Of a stretch of DNA of 64,000 nucleotides, positions 17,156 to 26,549 are shown piece by piece. Numbering within the stretch: position 1 is the stretch's first letter; every line of letters starts with the position of its first letter. The position numbers were made by a program, and so were the translations under genes. The notes beneath the pieces are model-generated. The model was not told the DNA's origin, searched no databases, and was given only the letters and a program-made list of their open reading frames with translations. This DNA comes from Skermanella aerolata KACC 11604 (GTDB lineage: Bacteria; Pseudomonadota; Alphaproteobacteria; Azospirillales; Azospirillaceae), in NCBI RefSeq assembly GCF_000936425.1, contig NZ_AVFK01000004.1, forward strand, positions 1 to 64,000. The letters run 5' to 3'.

Positions 17156-17812
17156 ATGCGCCGTCCAGTCCTTGCCGCCGCTCTCCTGATTTCGCTGAGC
17201 GCCTGCCAGGGTCTTCCCTTCATCCAGCAAGCGGCCGAGCCGCCGAAACCCACTCCGGCTCCCGCCGCGAGGTTGCCCGACTTCGAGCCGGTCGTGGGCC
17301 GCTGGCAGGTCGGCAAGGCCGCCAACCTGCGCGCCGGTCCCAGCACCGACTTCCCGGTCGTCGGCGGGATCAAGGCGGGACAGCCGCTCGACGTGCTGGG
17401 CAAGGTACCGGGTGCTGAGTGGTTCGCCGTGAAGATGGGCGACCGGCATGCCTACATCCACACGCGGCTGGTCCACCAGATGGACGAACCGCCGCCGGTG
17501 ACGGCGACCACCGTCGTGGCGGTGCCGGCTCCGATCCGGCAGGCCGAAGTCATGCAGGTTCCGCCGGCGAAGGCGCCGCCACGGACGGTTCAGTCCTCGC
17601 CACTGGCGGCGCCTGTCCCGATTGCGGCCTCCGCTCCGGCACCCGTGCCGGCGACCGCGCCGCCCGTCGTGGCACCCGCGCCGCCCATCGCGGCGCCGGT
17701 GTCCATACCGGTTCCGGCCGCCGCTTCCCAGCCAGCCGTCCCGGCAGCTCGTCTCTACGGCGGCTGGGTCGCGACCGGCGCGCCGGTTTCGTTCAAGCCG
17801 ATTGCTCGTTGA
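17156..17812 (+). CDS. SH3 domain-containing lipoprotein
   Basis: A 218-residue exported protein. The N-terminus MRRPVLAAALLISLSACQG is a lipoprotein signal with lipobox LSAC (Cys17). Residues about 45-105 form a bacterial SH3 domain: GKAANLRAGPSTDFPVVGGIKAGQPLDVLGK, then WFAVKMGDRHAYIHTRLV. A long proline/alanine-rich tail follows and ends with KPIAR. Bacterial SH3 domains usually bind peptidoglycan, so an envelope-anchoring role is likely. ATG 17156 follows GAAGG by ten bases. Its last 20 bases overlap the 3' end of the convergent histidine kinase gene. Confidence 0.85.
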   Translation: MRRPVLAAALLISLSACQGLPFIQQAAEPPKPTPAPAARLPDFEPVVGRWQVGKAANLRAGPSTDFPVVGGIKAGQPLDVLGKVPGAEWFAVKMGDRHAYIHTRLVHQMDEPPPVTATTVVAVPAPIRQAEVMQVPPAKAPPRTVQSSPLAAPVPIAASAPAPVPATAPPVVAPAPPIAAPVSIPVPAAASQPAVPAARLYGGWVATGAPVSFKPIAR

Positions 17813-19847
17813 CGGGGTGGACCAGCACGGGGCGCTGCGTCCTCGGCAGGCTGACGACGACCGTCGTGCCCCGGCCCGGCTCGCTGGTGACCTTGAGTTC
17901 GCCGCCGTGAAGTTCCGACAGCGTCTTCGCCAGCGGCAGACCCAGGCCGGTCCCCTGGTGGCGCCGGGCGATGCTGTCGTCGATCTGGCGGAACGGCTCC
18001 AGCGCCACCTTGATGTCTTCCGCGCGCATCCCGATGCCTGTGTCGCTGACCCTGATCTCCAGCCGGTGGCGGGCCGGCGTGACGGTGACATCGACCCGCC
18101 GGTCGCATTCGGCGGCCGACGTGAACTTCACGCCGTTGGACAGCAGGTTCAGGATGATCTGGCGCAGCCGGACCTTGTCGGCCAGGATGTCGATGGGCTG
18201 CGGCGGCAGGCTGGCTTCCAGCGTCACGCCGGCGGCATGCGCCTCGCTTCCCATCAGGGCGACGCAGGACCGGACCAGCGCGCAGACATCGACCGGCTCG
18301 CGGTGAAGCTCCATCCTCCCGGCCTCGACCTTGGTCAGGTCCAGGACGTCGCCGATCACTTCCAGCAGGTGGTTGCCCGATGAATTGATGGCGCCCGCGT
18401 ATTCCTTCTGCTTAGGCGTCAGCGGGCCGAAGAACTCGCGCAGCAGCATGTCGGAGAAGCCGATGATCGCATTCAGCGGCGTCCTCAGCTCATGACTCAT
18501 ATTGGCGAGGAAGTGGCTCTTGACCTGGCTTGCCGCCTCGGCTTCCGCCCGGGCGTCCTCCGCTTTCCGTTCGGCCAGCTTGCGGGCGGTGATGTCGGTG
18601 TGCGTGCCGACCATGCGTTGCGCGCCGCCCGCCGGATTGACGCTCACCACCTTGCCCCGGCTGAGGATCCACAGCCAGCCTTCGGACTTCGACCGCATCC
18701 TGTACTCCGCCTCGTAGGTCGGGCAGCGGCCCTGGCGGCATTGGGCCAGGGCCTCCAGGGTGGCGGCGCTGTCGTCGGGATGGATCAGCTTTTCCCAAGC
18801 CTCGATCCTTGGCTCGATCTCGCTGGGCGAATAGCCCAGCATGGTCGCCCAGCGTTCGCTGAAATGCGCGTCGCCGGTGGCGACGTTCCAGTCCCACAGC
18901 CCGTCCCGCGCGGCATCCAGCGCCAGTGCCAGCCGCTCCTCGCTGGCGGCCAGATGTTCGGCGAACTGGCGCGCGCGCCGCAGCACCAGCGCCAGGAGCA
19001 GGCCCATGACGACGGCGACGGCCAGCAGCGGCGGCAGGAACCAGCGGAGGAAATCGCGTCCCGGCGTCGGAGCGTCCCACGTCAGCACGCCGAGCGGGGT
19101 GTTCAGCGGAGCGGTCAGCATCAGCATCGACGGCGCACCGGCGGCATCGGCTTTGGGGCCGGGAGGATCCAGGATGGCGGCATTGCGGATCTGGGTCGCC
19201 TGACTCAGCTTTTCGAGGAATTCGCCGTCGACCACGCGCAGGATCACCAGGACCCCCGGCCTGACGGCGGCATCGAACTCGTCGGTGCCGGCTTCCGGGG
19301 TGAAGCGAGACGCCGCGGCGATGTGGATGCCGCTGTCGAACGGCACCAGACCGGTCGCCGGGACCGGCTCTTCCGGCGTCGACGCCATCGCCTGTTCGAA
19401 CAGCGCTTTCAGTTCGGCGTCGGAGGTGAAGCCGCTGCCGTTCCCGGTGCTCGTATCCGTGACGGTCTCGCCGATCCGGCCATAGATTTCCCGGCCGTCC
19501 GCGTCCAGCAGGAAAACCGCCGCCGCATCGTGCTGACCGGTCAGGAAAACGCCGAAGTCGCGGTCGGCGTAGCCGGGATCGAATTCGACATACAGATGGG
19601 TGATCGGCTCGTTCCACCAAGTATAGTCCTTGGCGAGCACGGCGAGGGCGGATTTCGCCTCCTCCAGCGCGTGGTCGACGATCCGCTTCGACTCCGTCGC
19701 CGCTCCTCTGTCCTGCCACCAGGCTGAAACGACGGCCAGCCCGAAGATGGTCGCCGCCCCGACGACGAACATGAAGATCACAGGGAGAACCAGGCGGCTG
19801 ACGAGCGGCGATCCCCGAAGCATTCCCATCGATGACCTCCGAAGCAA
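17793..19847 (-). CDS. CHASE4-PAS sensor histidine kinase
   Basis: A 684-residue membrane kinase. A transmembrane helix at about residues 17-40 precedes a periplasmic CHASE4 domain (DYTWWNEPITHLYV, AAVFLLDADGREIYG), a second helix at about 268-290, a PAS domain (LALDAARDGLWDWNVATGDAHFSERWATMLGY, then a PAC-type WLWILSRGKVV), HisKA with FLANMSHELRTPLNAIIGFSDM (phospho-His near residue 451), and HATPase with NLLSNGVKF, DTGIGM and GTGLGLPL. It probably phosphorylates a separate response regulator, as no receiver is fused. No cognate regulator is adjacent. The 3' ends of this gene and the SH3 lipoprotein gene overlap by 20 bases. Confidence 0.93.
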   Translation of the reverse strand: MLRRSSMGMLRGSPLVSRLVLPVIFMFVVGAATIFGLAVVSAWWQDRGAATESKRIVDHALEEAKSALAVLAKDYTWWNEPITHLYVEFDPGYADRDFGVFLTGQHDAAAVFLLDADGREIYGRIGETVTDTSTGNGSGFTSDAELKALFEQAMASTPEEPVPATGLVPFDSGIHIAAASRFTPEAGTDEFDAAVRPGVLVILRVVDGEFLEKLSQATQIRNAAILDPPGPKADAAGAPSMLMLTAPLNTPLGVLTWDAPTPGRDFLRWFLPPLLAVAVVMGLLLALVLRRARQFAEHLAASEERLALALDAARDGLWDWNVATGDAHFSERWATMLGYSPSEIEPRIEAWEKLIHPDDSAATLEALAQCRQGRCPTYEAEYRMRSKSEGWLWILSRGKVVSVNPAGGAQRMVGTHTDITARKLAERKAEDARAEAEAASQVKSHFLANMSHELRTPLNAIIGFSDMLLREFFGPLTPKQKEYAGAINSSGNHLLEVIGDVLDLTKVEAGRMELHREPVDVCALVRSCVALMGSEAHAAGVTLEASLPPQPIDILADKVRLRQIILNLLSNGVKFTSAAECDRRVDVTVTPARHRLEIRVSDTGIGMRAEDIKVALEPFRQIDDSIARRHQGTGLGLPLAKTLSELHGGELKVTSEPGRGTTVVVSLPRTQRPVLVHPVNEQSA

Positions 19848-20007
19848 TAACCCCGCTCTCGATAGCGGTATTATTAATGCTTTGGCAAGAAATTCAACCG
19901 ACGGTTCGTCACAATGAGATGGAATAAAGTAATACTGATTTTGGCCGGTCTTTCTCGAAACTTCCGCGGAAACCGGCCGCGATCTTCATACTCCGATTTT
20001 CGGATCT

Positions 20008-21900
20008 CTAATCGGCATCCACGGTGTCCTGATCCAGCGGCCGCCGGATCAGGCTTTGCGGGATCATCGGGATGAGGCCGCGCGGCGGCAAAGCCGGGCG
20101 CAAAGCAGATCCGGCCGCAAGCGTCGGGGCCGCACGCGCGGCCATCTCGCGAAGCTCGGGCTCGGGCGCCGTCTCCGCCGGGATCAGGAACAGGCGCAGG
20201 CGCCGTGCCAGAAGCCCGATGCTCCGCCTGCTCGACCAGCTCGTCAGGGCGGGGCTGAGCACGAGGCCCAGGATGATCGGCGACATCCACCAGAACAGCA
20301 CGGGGCCGACCAGCAGTGCCGCCGCCGCCATCACCAGCCCGAGAATCACGTGACCCGCGTGGCACTGGAACGCCTCGCCCAACCCGACGCCGCGGTCGCC
20401 GCGCGGCTGGGCGTCCCAGGCGACGATCCGCCCCGCCAGGGTGGAGGCGACGAAGCGCGAGTACCAAGCCATCAGGACGGGCGCCTGGAGCGTCGAGAAC
20501 ACCTGTTCCAGCAAGGCGCTCGCCAGCAGGGACAGGCCACCGCCGAAACCGCGCCGGGCCTTGCCATCGGCCATGACGGCGGCGATGCTCAAGACCTTGG
20601 GCAGGAACAGCAGCGTCAGGGTCAGGGCGAACATGGCGCTCGCCGCCGCACCTGGGTTGAACAGGCCGGACGTCAGCAGGCCATAGCCGCCGCGCTCCTC
20701 CCCCAGGATCAGCTGGCCGGCCGACAGCACCAGGAAGGCGAACCAGATCGGGGCCGACAGGTAGCACATGATGCCCATCAGAATATGCATCCGCCCTGGC
20801 CAGCGGAGGCCGTGTGCCGGCAGGAACCGCATGTGCTGAAGGTTGCCCTGGCACCAGCGCTTGTCGCGGCCTGCGTAGTCGATGGTATTGCCGGGAAGCT
20901 CCTCCCACGTGCCTCCTAGCTCCGGGAGCAGCCGGACCTCCCACGGGCCGCGCCGCATCAGGCACGCTTCGACGACGTCGTGGCACAGGATCTCGCCGCC
21001 CAGCGGCGCCTTGCCCGGCAGCACCGGCAGGTCGCAATGGGCCATGAAGGCCTTGATCCGGACGATCGCGTTGTGTCCCCAGTAGTTGGCGTCCTCCTGG
21101 CTCCAGAAGTTCAGGCCCAGCACGGACAGCGGCGTGTAGAGGTTGGCCGCGAACTGGTGGATGCGGGCGAACAGCGTTTCCCGGTTGACCGGATGCGACA
21201 CGGTCTGGATCAGGCCGATCCGCCCGTTGTCCTCCATCAGCCGGATCATCCGCCGGATCGTGTCGCCGCTCATCAGGCTATCGGCGTCCAGCACCACCAT
21301 GAAATCGTAGTGGTGGCCCCAGTTGGTGCAGAAATCGGCCAGATTGCCGGCCTTTCGCCCGGCATTGTCCAGGCGGCGGCGATAGAACACCTGCGGCATG
21401 CCGGCCTTGCCGCCCGTCTCCGCCAGCAGGACGTCGTAGGCGCGCTCCTCCTCCCGCCAGATCGCCTCGTCACGGGTATCGCTCAGCACGAACAGGTCGA
21501 TCCGGTCCACTTCCCCCGTGCGGGCCAGCGAGCGGGCCATGACGCCGACCGCCGCGAAGACGGTGGTCACGTCCTCGTTGTAGATCGGCAGCACGACGGC
21601 GGTGCGGCTGCACGGCGGGACAGAGACGTCGATCCGTGACGCCTCGACCTCCAGCGGTGGGGCCGCTTTAGAGCCCAGGCAATGGAGGACGAAGCCCAGC
21701 ACCACCTGCCAGCCGTTCAGGGCCAGCCAGCCGAGATTGGCGGTGAACAGGACGACCAGCACCCAGTCTAGCGCCGTGCGGGGGCCTCCCATCGCTTCGG
21801 CCGCGAGGAAGGCCGAAAGCAGCGTCAGGCACAGGACGGGGATCAGGAAGATCGCCCGGCGCACGGCTGACGGCACGCGCGCGGAGGTCTCGGTCGTCAT
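20008..21900 (-). CDS. opgH: Glucans biosynthesis glucosyltransferase
   Basis: A 630-residue inner-membrane family 2 glycosyltransferase that makes the beta-1,2-glucan backbone of osmoregulated periplasmic glucans. Two N-terminal transmembrane helices precede the catalytic domain with VVLPIYNEDVTTVFA, DLFVLSDTRDEAIW, MVVLDADSLMSG and DKRWCQGNLQHMRFL (the QxxRW-type segment with its OpgH context), followed by six or so C-terminal helices. E. coli OpgH is about 847 residues; this shorter form lacks the long N-terminal extension, as is common in alphaproteobacteria. It is divergent from opgG with 63 bases between the starts, implying a shared control region. Confidence 0.93.
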   Translation of the reverse strand: MTTETSARVPSAVRRAIFLIPVLCLTLLSAFLAAEAMGGPRTALDWVLVVLFTANLGWLALNGWQVVLGFVLHCLGSKAAPPLEVEASRIDVSVPPCSRTAVVLPIYNEDVTTVFAAVGVMARSLARTGEVDRIDLFVLSDTRDEAIWREEERAYDVLLAETGGKAGMPQVFYRRRLDNAGRKAGNLADFCTNWGHHYDFMVVLDADSLMSGDTIRRMIRLMEDNGRIGLIQTVSHPVNRETLFARIHQFAANLYTPLSVLGLNFWSQEDANYWGHNAIVRIKAFMAHCDLPVLPGKAPLGGEILCHDVVEACLMRRGPWEVRLLPELGGTWEELPGNTIDYAGRDKRWCQGNLQHMRFLPAHGLRWPGRMHILMGIMCYLSAPIWFAFLVLSAGQLILGEERGGYGLLTSGLFNPGAAASAMFALTLTLLFLPKVLSIAAVMADGKARRGFGGGLSLLASALLEQVFSTLQAPVLMAWYSRFVASTLAGRIVAWDAQPRGDRGVGLGEAFQCHAGHVILGLVMAAAALLVGPVLFWWMSPIILGLVLSPALTSWSSRRSIGLLARRLRLFLIPAETAPEPELREMAARAAPTLAAGSALRPALPPRGLIPMIPQSLIRRPLDQDTVDAD

Positions 21901-21963
21901 GGAACAGGTGGCCTTTTGGGAAGTTAACGGACGGGATAGCAGGAATTATGTCAGGGCGAATCG

Positions 21964-23553
21964 ATGAACTTCTTTGATGCAGTTTTTATTCGCTCTGGCT
22001 CTTTGTTGTCACGGCGCCGAGTCCTGTCTGGGACGCTGGCGTTCGGGAGCGCCACGGTATTTGCGAAATACGGCCAGGTTTTGGCGGAAGACGTGAACGC
22101 CGGGGGGGGCTTCGGCTTCGGACACGTCCGGAACATCGCGCGGGACCTTGCCGCCCGCCCGTATCGGCCGCCGGCGGAGACGATGCCCGACGTCCTCCGC
22201 GACATGACCTACGACCAGTACCGTGCCGTACGCTTCCGGCCGGACCACGCGCTGTGGGCGGGAGAGGGGGAGGGGAGCGGCGGTTTCACCGCGCAGTTCT
22301 TCCATCGCGGGTTCCTGTACCGCCGGCTGGTGCGGGTGAACGTGATCGGCCCCGATGGCGTGGTGCCGGTGGCCTATCATCCCGACATGTTCGACCTCGG
22401 CGGGCTGACGGTCCCGGACATCCCGGACCTGGGGTTTGCCGGCTTCCGGATACACCACGCGGCGGGGGGAGGCTCGACCGGCGACGAGTTCGCCGTGTTC
22501 CTCGGAGCGTCCTATTTCCGGCTGATCGCGTCCGGTCAGGAATACGGCGTGTCGGGCCGGGGCATCGCGGTCGAGACCGGCAGCGACCGGCCGGAGGAGT
22601 TCCCCGACTTCACCGAGTTTTGGATCGAGCGTCCGGCGCCCGGCAGCGGCGAAGTCACCGTGCTGGCCCTGCTCGACGGTCCCAGCCTGACCGGGGCCTA
22701 TCGCTTCCGGCTGCGGCCCGGTGCCCGGACGAAGGCCGAAATCGATGCGGCCCTGTTCATGCGCCGAGCGGTCGGCCAACTGGGTGTCGCACCCCTGACG
22801 AGCATGTTCCTTCACGGCGAGAACGGTCCGCGTAGCTTCGACGATTTTCGGCCCGAGATGCACGACAGCGACGGGTTGCTGATGGCATCGGCCAGAGGCG
22901 AGTGGACTTGGCGTCCCCTGGTCAACGGCAGGGCGACGCCCCGGTCGACCGATTACCGGATGAAGGACCCGCGCGGCTTTGGCCTGATGCAGCGCGACCG
23001 GGATTTCGGCAGCTATCTCGACGTCCAGGCGATGCACGAGCGGCGGCCCAGCCTGTGGGTGGAGCCTCGGGGCGGTTGGGGCGACGGGGCGGTCCAGCTC
23101 TACGAGTTCCCGTCGCTGGAGGAGTACAACGACAACATCGTGGCCTATTGGGTGCCGGACCGTCCGCTGGAGGCCGGAGCTGTGCTGGATTACGGCTATA
23201 CGCTGACGGTGATGGACGGCGGCACGGAACTGGTCCCGCTGGCTCATGTGACCGCGACCCGCATCGGTTCCGCCGAACGGCTGCGGCCGACCGTGCCGCC
23301 CTCGCCGGAGCGGCGCTTCTTCGTCGTGGACTTTGAGGGGAAGGGGTTGCCCGGTCACGGCGCCGGGGTTTCCGCCGAGGTATCCGCGACGGCGGGGCAG
23401 GTCGTCGAGCCGGTGGTCGAGCACGTGCCCCAGACCGGCGGCTGGCGGCTGTATTTCGAGTATCGGCCGGAACTTGATGTGCCGGCACAGCTCGACGCGC
23501 GGCTCAGAGAAGGGGAGCGGGTCATGACGGAGACATGGCGCTATTCCTGGTGA
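21964..23553 (+). CDS. opgG: Periplasmic glucan biosynthesis protein OpgG/OpgD
   Basis: A 529-residue MdoG-family protein needed for branching or release of periplasmic glucans. The N-terminus has a twin-arginine signal (SRRRVLSGTLAFGSA). The mature part begins with FGFGHVRNIARDLAARPYRPP and includes the family segments FHRGFLYRRLVRVNVI, GFRIHH, EFAVFLGASYFRLIASGQEYGVSGRGIAV, SMFLHGEN and DPRGFGLMQRDRDF. Tat export is more typical of OpgD, so the symbol is by family only. Its last 32 bases overlap the 3' end of the convergent uracil-DNA-glycosylase-like gene. Confidence 0.9.
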   Translation: MNFFDAVFIRSGSLLSRRRVLSGTLAFGSATVFAKYGQVLAEDVNAGGGFGFGHVRNIARDLAARPYRPPAETMPDVLRDMTYDQYRAVRFRPDHALWAGEGEGSGGFTAQFFHRGFLYRRLVRVNVIGPDGVVPVAYHPDMFDLGGLTVPDIPDLGFAGFRIHHAAGGGSTGDEFAVFLGASYFRLIASGQEYGVSGRGIAVETGSDRPEEFPDFTEFWIERPAPGSGEVTVLALLDGPSLTGAYRFRLRPGARTKAEIDAALFMRRAVGQLGVAPLTSMFLHGENGPRSFDDFRPEMHDSDGLLMASARGEWTWRPLVNGRATPRSTDYRMKDPRGFGLMQRDRDFGSYLDVQAMHERRPSLWVEPRGGWGDGAVQLYEFPSLEEYNDNIVAYWVPDRPLEAGAVLDYGYTLTVMDGGTELVPLAHVTATRIGSAERLRPTVPPSPERRFFVVDFEGKGLPGHGAGVSAEVSATAGQVVEPVVEHVPQTGGWRLYFEYRPELDVPAQLDARLREGERVMTETWRYSW

Positions 23554-24178
23554 CCGCCAGCCGTTCGGCTGCTTTTCCCAGGCAGACGGAAATGCGCAGC
23601 GCCACGTCGGGGCTGGTGCAGACATAGGTCGGGCTCGGGTGCGGCATCGTCAGGCAGGGGATCTTGCGGGTTTCCAGCAGATCGACCGCAGCCTCCGCCT
23701 TGCGGCCAGCGACGACGGCCAGTTCCAGGCGGGGCAGCAGGTCCAGGAAGTCCGGCAGGTGCCGCAATCCTTCCGCCACCTCGGCGCGCGTCGGGTTGCG
23801 GTTGCGCTCCCCCGCCGTCTGGATCAGCCACGGCACGATGTTCCAGATCACCGTGTCGGAGCGGGCGATGCCGGCCTGCGGCAGGAAGCGGAACAGGTTG
23901 GCCGCGGTGCCGTCGGGATTGTCGCGGGACACGAAGCCGGTTCCCAGCACCTTCGGCCCCGGTGTTTCCAGCAGGATCAGCAGGCGGGCATCGATGCCGC
24001 CATCCAGTGGATCGGCATCCGGCACCGCCTTGCCGAGGCGTGCCGCTAGCAGCACTCCATATGCTGCCAGAGGCGCTATGTGAGGGGCACCAAGCAAGGT
24101 CCTGCGTCGCGCACGCTCGGGCGCCTCGCGGAGCGTTTTCGGATAACTCGGGTACGGGTAAGTCGCCGTTTCGTTCAA
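23522..24178 (-). CDS. Uracil-DNA glycosylase superfamily protein
   Basis: A 218-residue protein with the UDG fold signatures: LLILLETPGPKVLGTGFVSRDN (the water-activating GxxPG-type loop, here ETPGP), VIWNIVPWLI (uracil-binding strand), LAVVAGRKA and MPHPSPTYV (the HPSP leucine-loop motif). The proteins of this group are annotated as UDG-like; true base-excision activity is not certain because the first motif differs from classical families. The gene is convergent with opgG and overlaps it by 32 bases. Upstream is the AT-rich region of the inositol/YcaO cluster. Confidence 0.75.
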   Translation of the reverse strand: MNETATYPYPSYPKTLREAPERARRRTLLGAPHIAPLAAYGVLLAARLGKAVPDADPLDGGIDARLLILLETPGPKVLGTGFVSRDNPDGTAANLFRFLPQAGIARSDTVIWNIVPWLIQTAGERNRNPTRAEVAEGLRHLPDFLDLLPRLELAVVAGRKAEAAVDLLETRKIPCLTMPHPSPTYVCTSPDVALRISVCLGKAAERLAVTRNSAMSPS

Positions 24179-24412
24179 TTTCGTTATTTATTTTAAAAAC
24201 AAAGTAGGGCGCATAGCAACTAGGGCAAATTTGTATTCTTCAACTGCATGACATCAAATAGCCTGATTGTTGAATGGGTAACCCGCATGAATGATGCTTA
24301 TCGCCGATTGGCGAATGTGCCCGTCTGATATCCCGACCATTGTCCGTTGCCACTGTTGAGAAGAATTTGCCAGCGACGCTTTCCGCGTCCGGTATATTTC
24401 CGGAGGATAGAA
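24179..24412. promoter_or_regulatory. AT-rich divergent promoter region of the inositol/YcaO cluster
   Basis: This 234-bp gap separates the UDG-like gene (minus) from ino1 (plus) and is clearly more AT-rich than its surroundings, especially 24180-24260. As the only sizeable gap before nine tightly packed genes it should hold their promoter. I could not assign convincing -35/-10 boxes; CGCC-GATT-GGCG near 24304-24315 is a short inverted repeat. Confidence 0.45.
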
Positions 24413-25663
24413 TTGGTTAGTCAGATGCCTGCACGCCGGTTGGGCGTTGCAATAGTCGGGTTGGGTGGTGCGGTTGCCACGACGGCAGCCGCCGGATTGG
24501 AGATGATCCGCCGCGGAGCGGTCGATCTGTCCGGGCTGCCGCTGGCGGAGTCCACCCAGGCCGGCTTGGCTCCCTACCAGAACATCGCCTTGGCCGGCTG
24601 GGACCTGTACCCGGACGATCTGGCGTCCGCCTGCCGCCAGCACGGCGTCCTGGCTCCGGCCGAACTGGACCTCGTGCGCACCGAACTTGAGTCGGTCAGG
24701 CCATGGCCCGCCATCGGCAACGTCAAGTTCTGCCGCAACGTGGCGGGCCGCGAGGGCGCCAACTTGACCTCCATGCGCGACCAGATCGACAGCCTCAAGG
24801 ACGATCTCAAGCGCTTCAAGGCGGACAGCGGTGTCGACAGCCTCGTGGTCGTCCATCTGGCGTCCACCGAGCGTCTGGTCGATATCACGCTGCCGCAGTT
24901 CGCGACGCCGGAAGCGTTCGAGATGGCGTTGGACGCCAACGACGACGAAATCGGCCCGGCGATGCTCTACGCCTATGCCGCGATCACCAGCGGCATCCCG
25001 TACGGCAACTTCACTCCCAGCGTTTCGGCCGATATTCCGGCGCTGAAGGAGCTGGCGCGGCGCAACGGTGTGCCGATCGCCGGCAAGGACGGCAAGACCG
25101 GCCAGACCCTCGTCAAGACCGTCATCGCCCCGGCGCTGCGGGGCCGAGCGCTACACGTCGACGGTTGGTACTCGACCAATATTCTGGGCAATCGCGATGG
25201 TCTGGCATTGGACGATCCCAGTTCGCTGGCGTCCAAGCTGGACACCAAAGGGTCGGTGCTGGACAGCATCCTCGGCTACAAGGTCGAGAACCACAAGGTC
25301 TTCATCCACTACTACCCGCCGCGTGGCGACGACAAGGAAGCCTGGGACAACATCGACTTCACCGGCTTCCTCGGTCACCGCATGCAGATGAAGATCAACT
25401 TCCTGTGCAAGGACTCGATCCTTGCTGCCCCGCTGGTGATCGAGATCGCCCGCTGCCTGGATCTGGCAAAGCAGCGCGGCCACGGCGGCGTGCTGGAGGA
25501 GTTGGGCGTGTTCTTCAAGGCGCCCCAGATGACCAACGGCGCCGAGCCTGAGCATGCTTGGCCCGAGCAGGAGCGCCAGTTCCGCGACTGGCTGGACAAT
25601 GGAACCGGTCGGGCGGAGAAGTCCCTGAAGGCAGCGGCGGCGAGCCTTGCCGATGTCGGTTGA
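24413..25663 (+). CDS. ino1: Inositol-3-phosphate synthase
   Basis: A 416-residue NAD-dependent enzyme converting glucose 6-phosphate to 1L-myo-inositol 1-phosphate. Family segments: AIVGLGGAVATT (NAD motif), GWDLYPDDLA, STERLVDITLPQFATPEAFEMAL, ITSGIPYGNFTPSVSADIPAL, IAGKDGKTGQTLVKT, STNILGNRDGLALDD and MKINFLCKDSILAAPLVIEIARCLDLA. TTG 24413 is preferred because GGAGG sits six bases upstream; ATG 24425 is the alternative. It opens the nine-gene cluster and overlaps the next gene by 11 bases. In mycothiol pathways this enzyme supplies the glycosyltransferase acceptor, which fits the GT4 and PIG-L genes at the far end. Confidence 0.93.
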   Translation: MVSQMPARRLGVAIVGLGGAVATTAAAGLEMIRRGAVDLSGLPLAESTQAGLAPYQNIALAGWDLYPDDLASACRQHGVLAPAELDLVRTELESVRPWPAIGNVKFCRNVAGREGANLTSMRDQIDSLKDDLKRFKADSGVDSLVVVHLASTERLVDITLPQFATPEAFEMALDANDDEIGPAMLYAYAAITSGIPYGNFTPSVSADIPALKELARRNGVPIAGKDGKTGQTLVKTVIAPALRGRALHVDGWYSTNILGNRDGLALDDPSSLASKLDTKGSVLDSILGYKVENHKVFIHYYPPRGDDKEAWDNIDFTGFLGHRMQMKINFLCKDSILAAPLVIEIARCLDLAKQRGHGGVLEELGVFFKAPQMTNGAEPEHAWPEQERQFRDWLDNGTGRAEKSLKAAAASLADVG

Positions 25664-26549
25664 CGCTGCCCTGATTCCGCTGCTGCGGGAAATCAACGAC
25701 CTGAAGCGGGTGCGCGCCGCCGGTATCGACGGCACGCTGGCCGCGCGCGCCTTCCGGCGGTCGTGGGGACGGCTGGTGGCGGGGGATTCCCTCGTCACCG
25801 TGGCGTTGCGGGAAACGGCGCTGGCCGTGGCCGGGTGCCGGCTGGGCGGCATCGACCGCACGATGCTGACCCGCGCCGGCCTGAGCGACGGGGAGGCGAC
25901 GGAGGTTCTGCAATCGGCGTTCGACGCGGTCGCCGAACCGCTCGATCCGCTGCTTGCCGCCGCCCTGCGCGACCACTTAAGCGAACCGGAGCCTGCCGCC
26001 GCCGAAGCGCCAGCCTTCGTCCACGATCTGGAACGCCAGCCCCGTGCCGGCGCTACCCGGCCGGGTCATCCGCGCCTGATCCTGGAACCGCCGGAAAGCC
26101 ACGCCGACCACTGCATGATAGTGGCGGTCTACGCGGTGCTGGTGGGTCCCGCCTACCGCGCCGATGCTGCTGTTCCATTCCTGGCAGGACTGGCGCACCA
26201 CTTCCATAATGCGGTGATGCCGGACAGCGGCTTCGCCGGCGAGATGCTGCTGGGGCGTCATCTGGAGCCCGTCATGGCTCGGCTGACGGAGGAGATCATA
26301 GCGACGCTGCCCGATCACCTCGCCCGTGCCTGCCGGGAAGCGCGGACGATCCTGCCCGACGCGGAAACTCCAGAAGCCAAAGCGTTCCACTCCGCCGACG
26401 TGATCGACCGCGTGCTCCAGATGGACCAGTACGCCCGTGTCGCGAGCTTCGAACTGCGCCATGCGGTCGAGGAGATGGAACTGGTCCATGCCGGGCCGCT
26501 CCAGGACTTCCAGACCGGCTTGCTGCGGACGGTCGGGCTGATCCGGTGA
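25653..26549 (+). CDS. Unknown HD-hydrolase-like protein of the inositol/YcaO cluster
   Basis: A 298-residue soluble protein that I do not recognise with confidence. Residues 1-100 are helical. Residues about 148-185 have a histidine pattern, ESHADHCMIVAVYAVL then FLAGLAHHFHNAVMPDSGF, and later FHSADVIDRVLQMDQY, that resembles the metal-binding helices of HD-domain phosphohydrolases, with HHFHN in place of the HD dyad. A phosphatase acting on inositol phosphate would fit the pathway, but this is inference. It overlaps ino1 by 11 bases and its TGA overlaps the next GTG (GTGA), so translation is coupled on both sides. Confidence 0.6.
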   Translation: MSVDAALIPLLREINDLKRVRAAGIDGTLAARAFRRSWGRLVAGDSLVTVALRETALAVAGCRLGGIDRTMLTRAGLSDGEATEVLQSAFDAVAEPLDPLLAAALRDHLSEPEPAAAEAPAFVHDLERQPRAGATRPGHPRLILEPPESHADHCMIVAVYAVLVGPAYRADAAVPFLAGLAHHFHNAVMPDSGFAGEMLLGRHLEPVMARLTEEIIATLPDHLARACREARTILPDAETPEAKAFHSADVIDRVLQMDQYARVASFELRHAVEEMELVHAGPLQDFQTGLLRTVGLIR

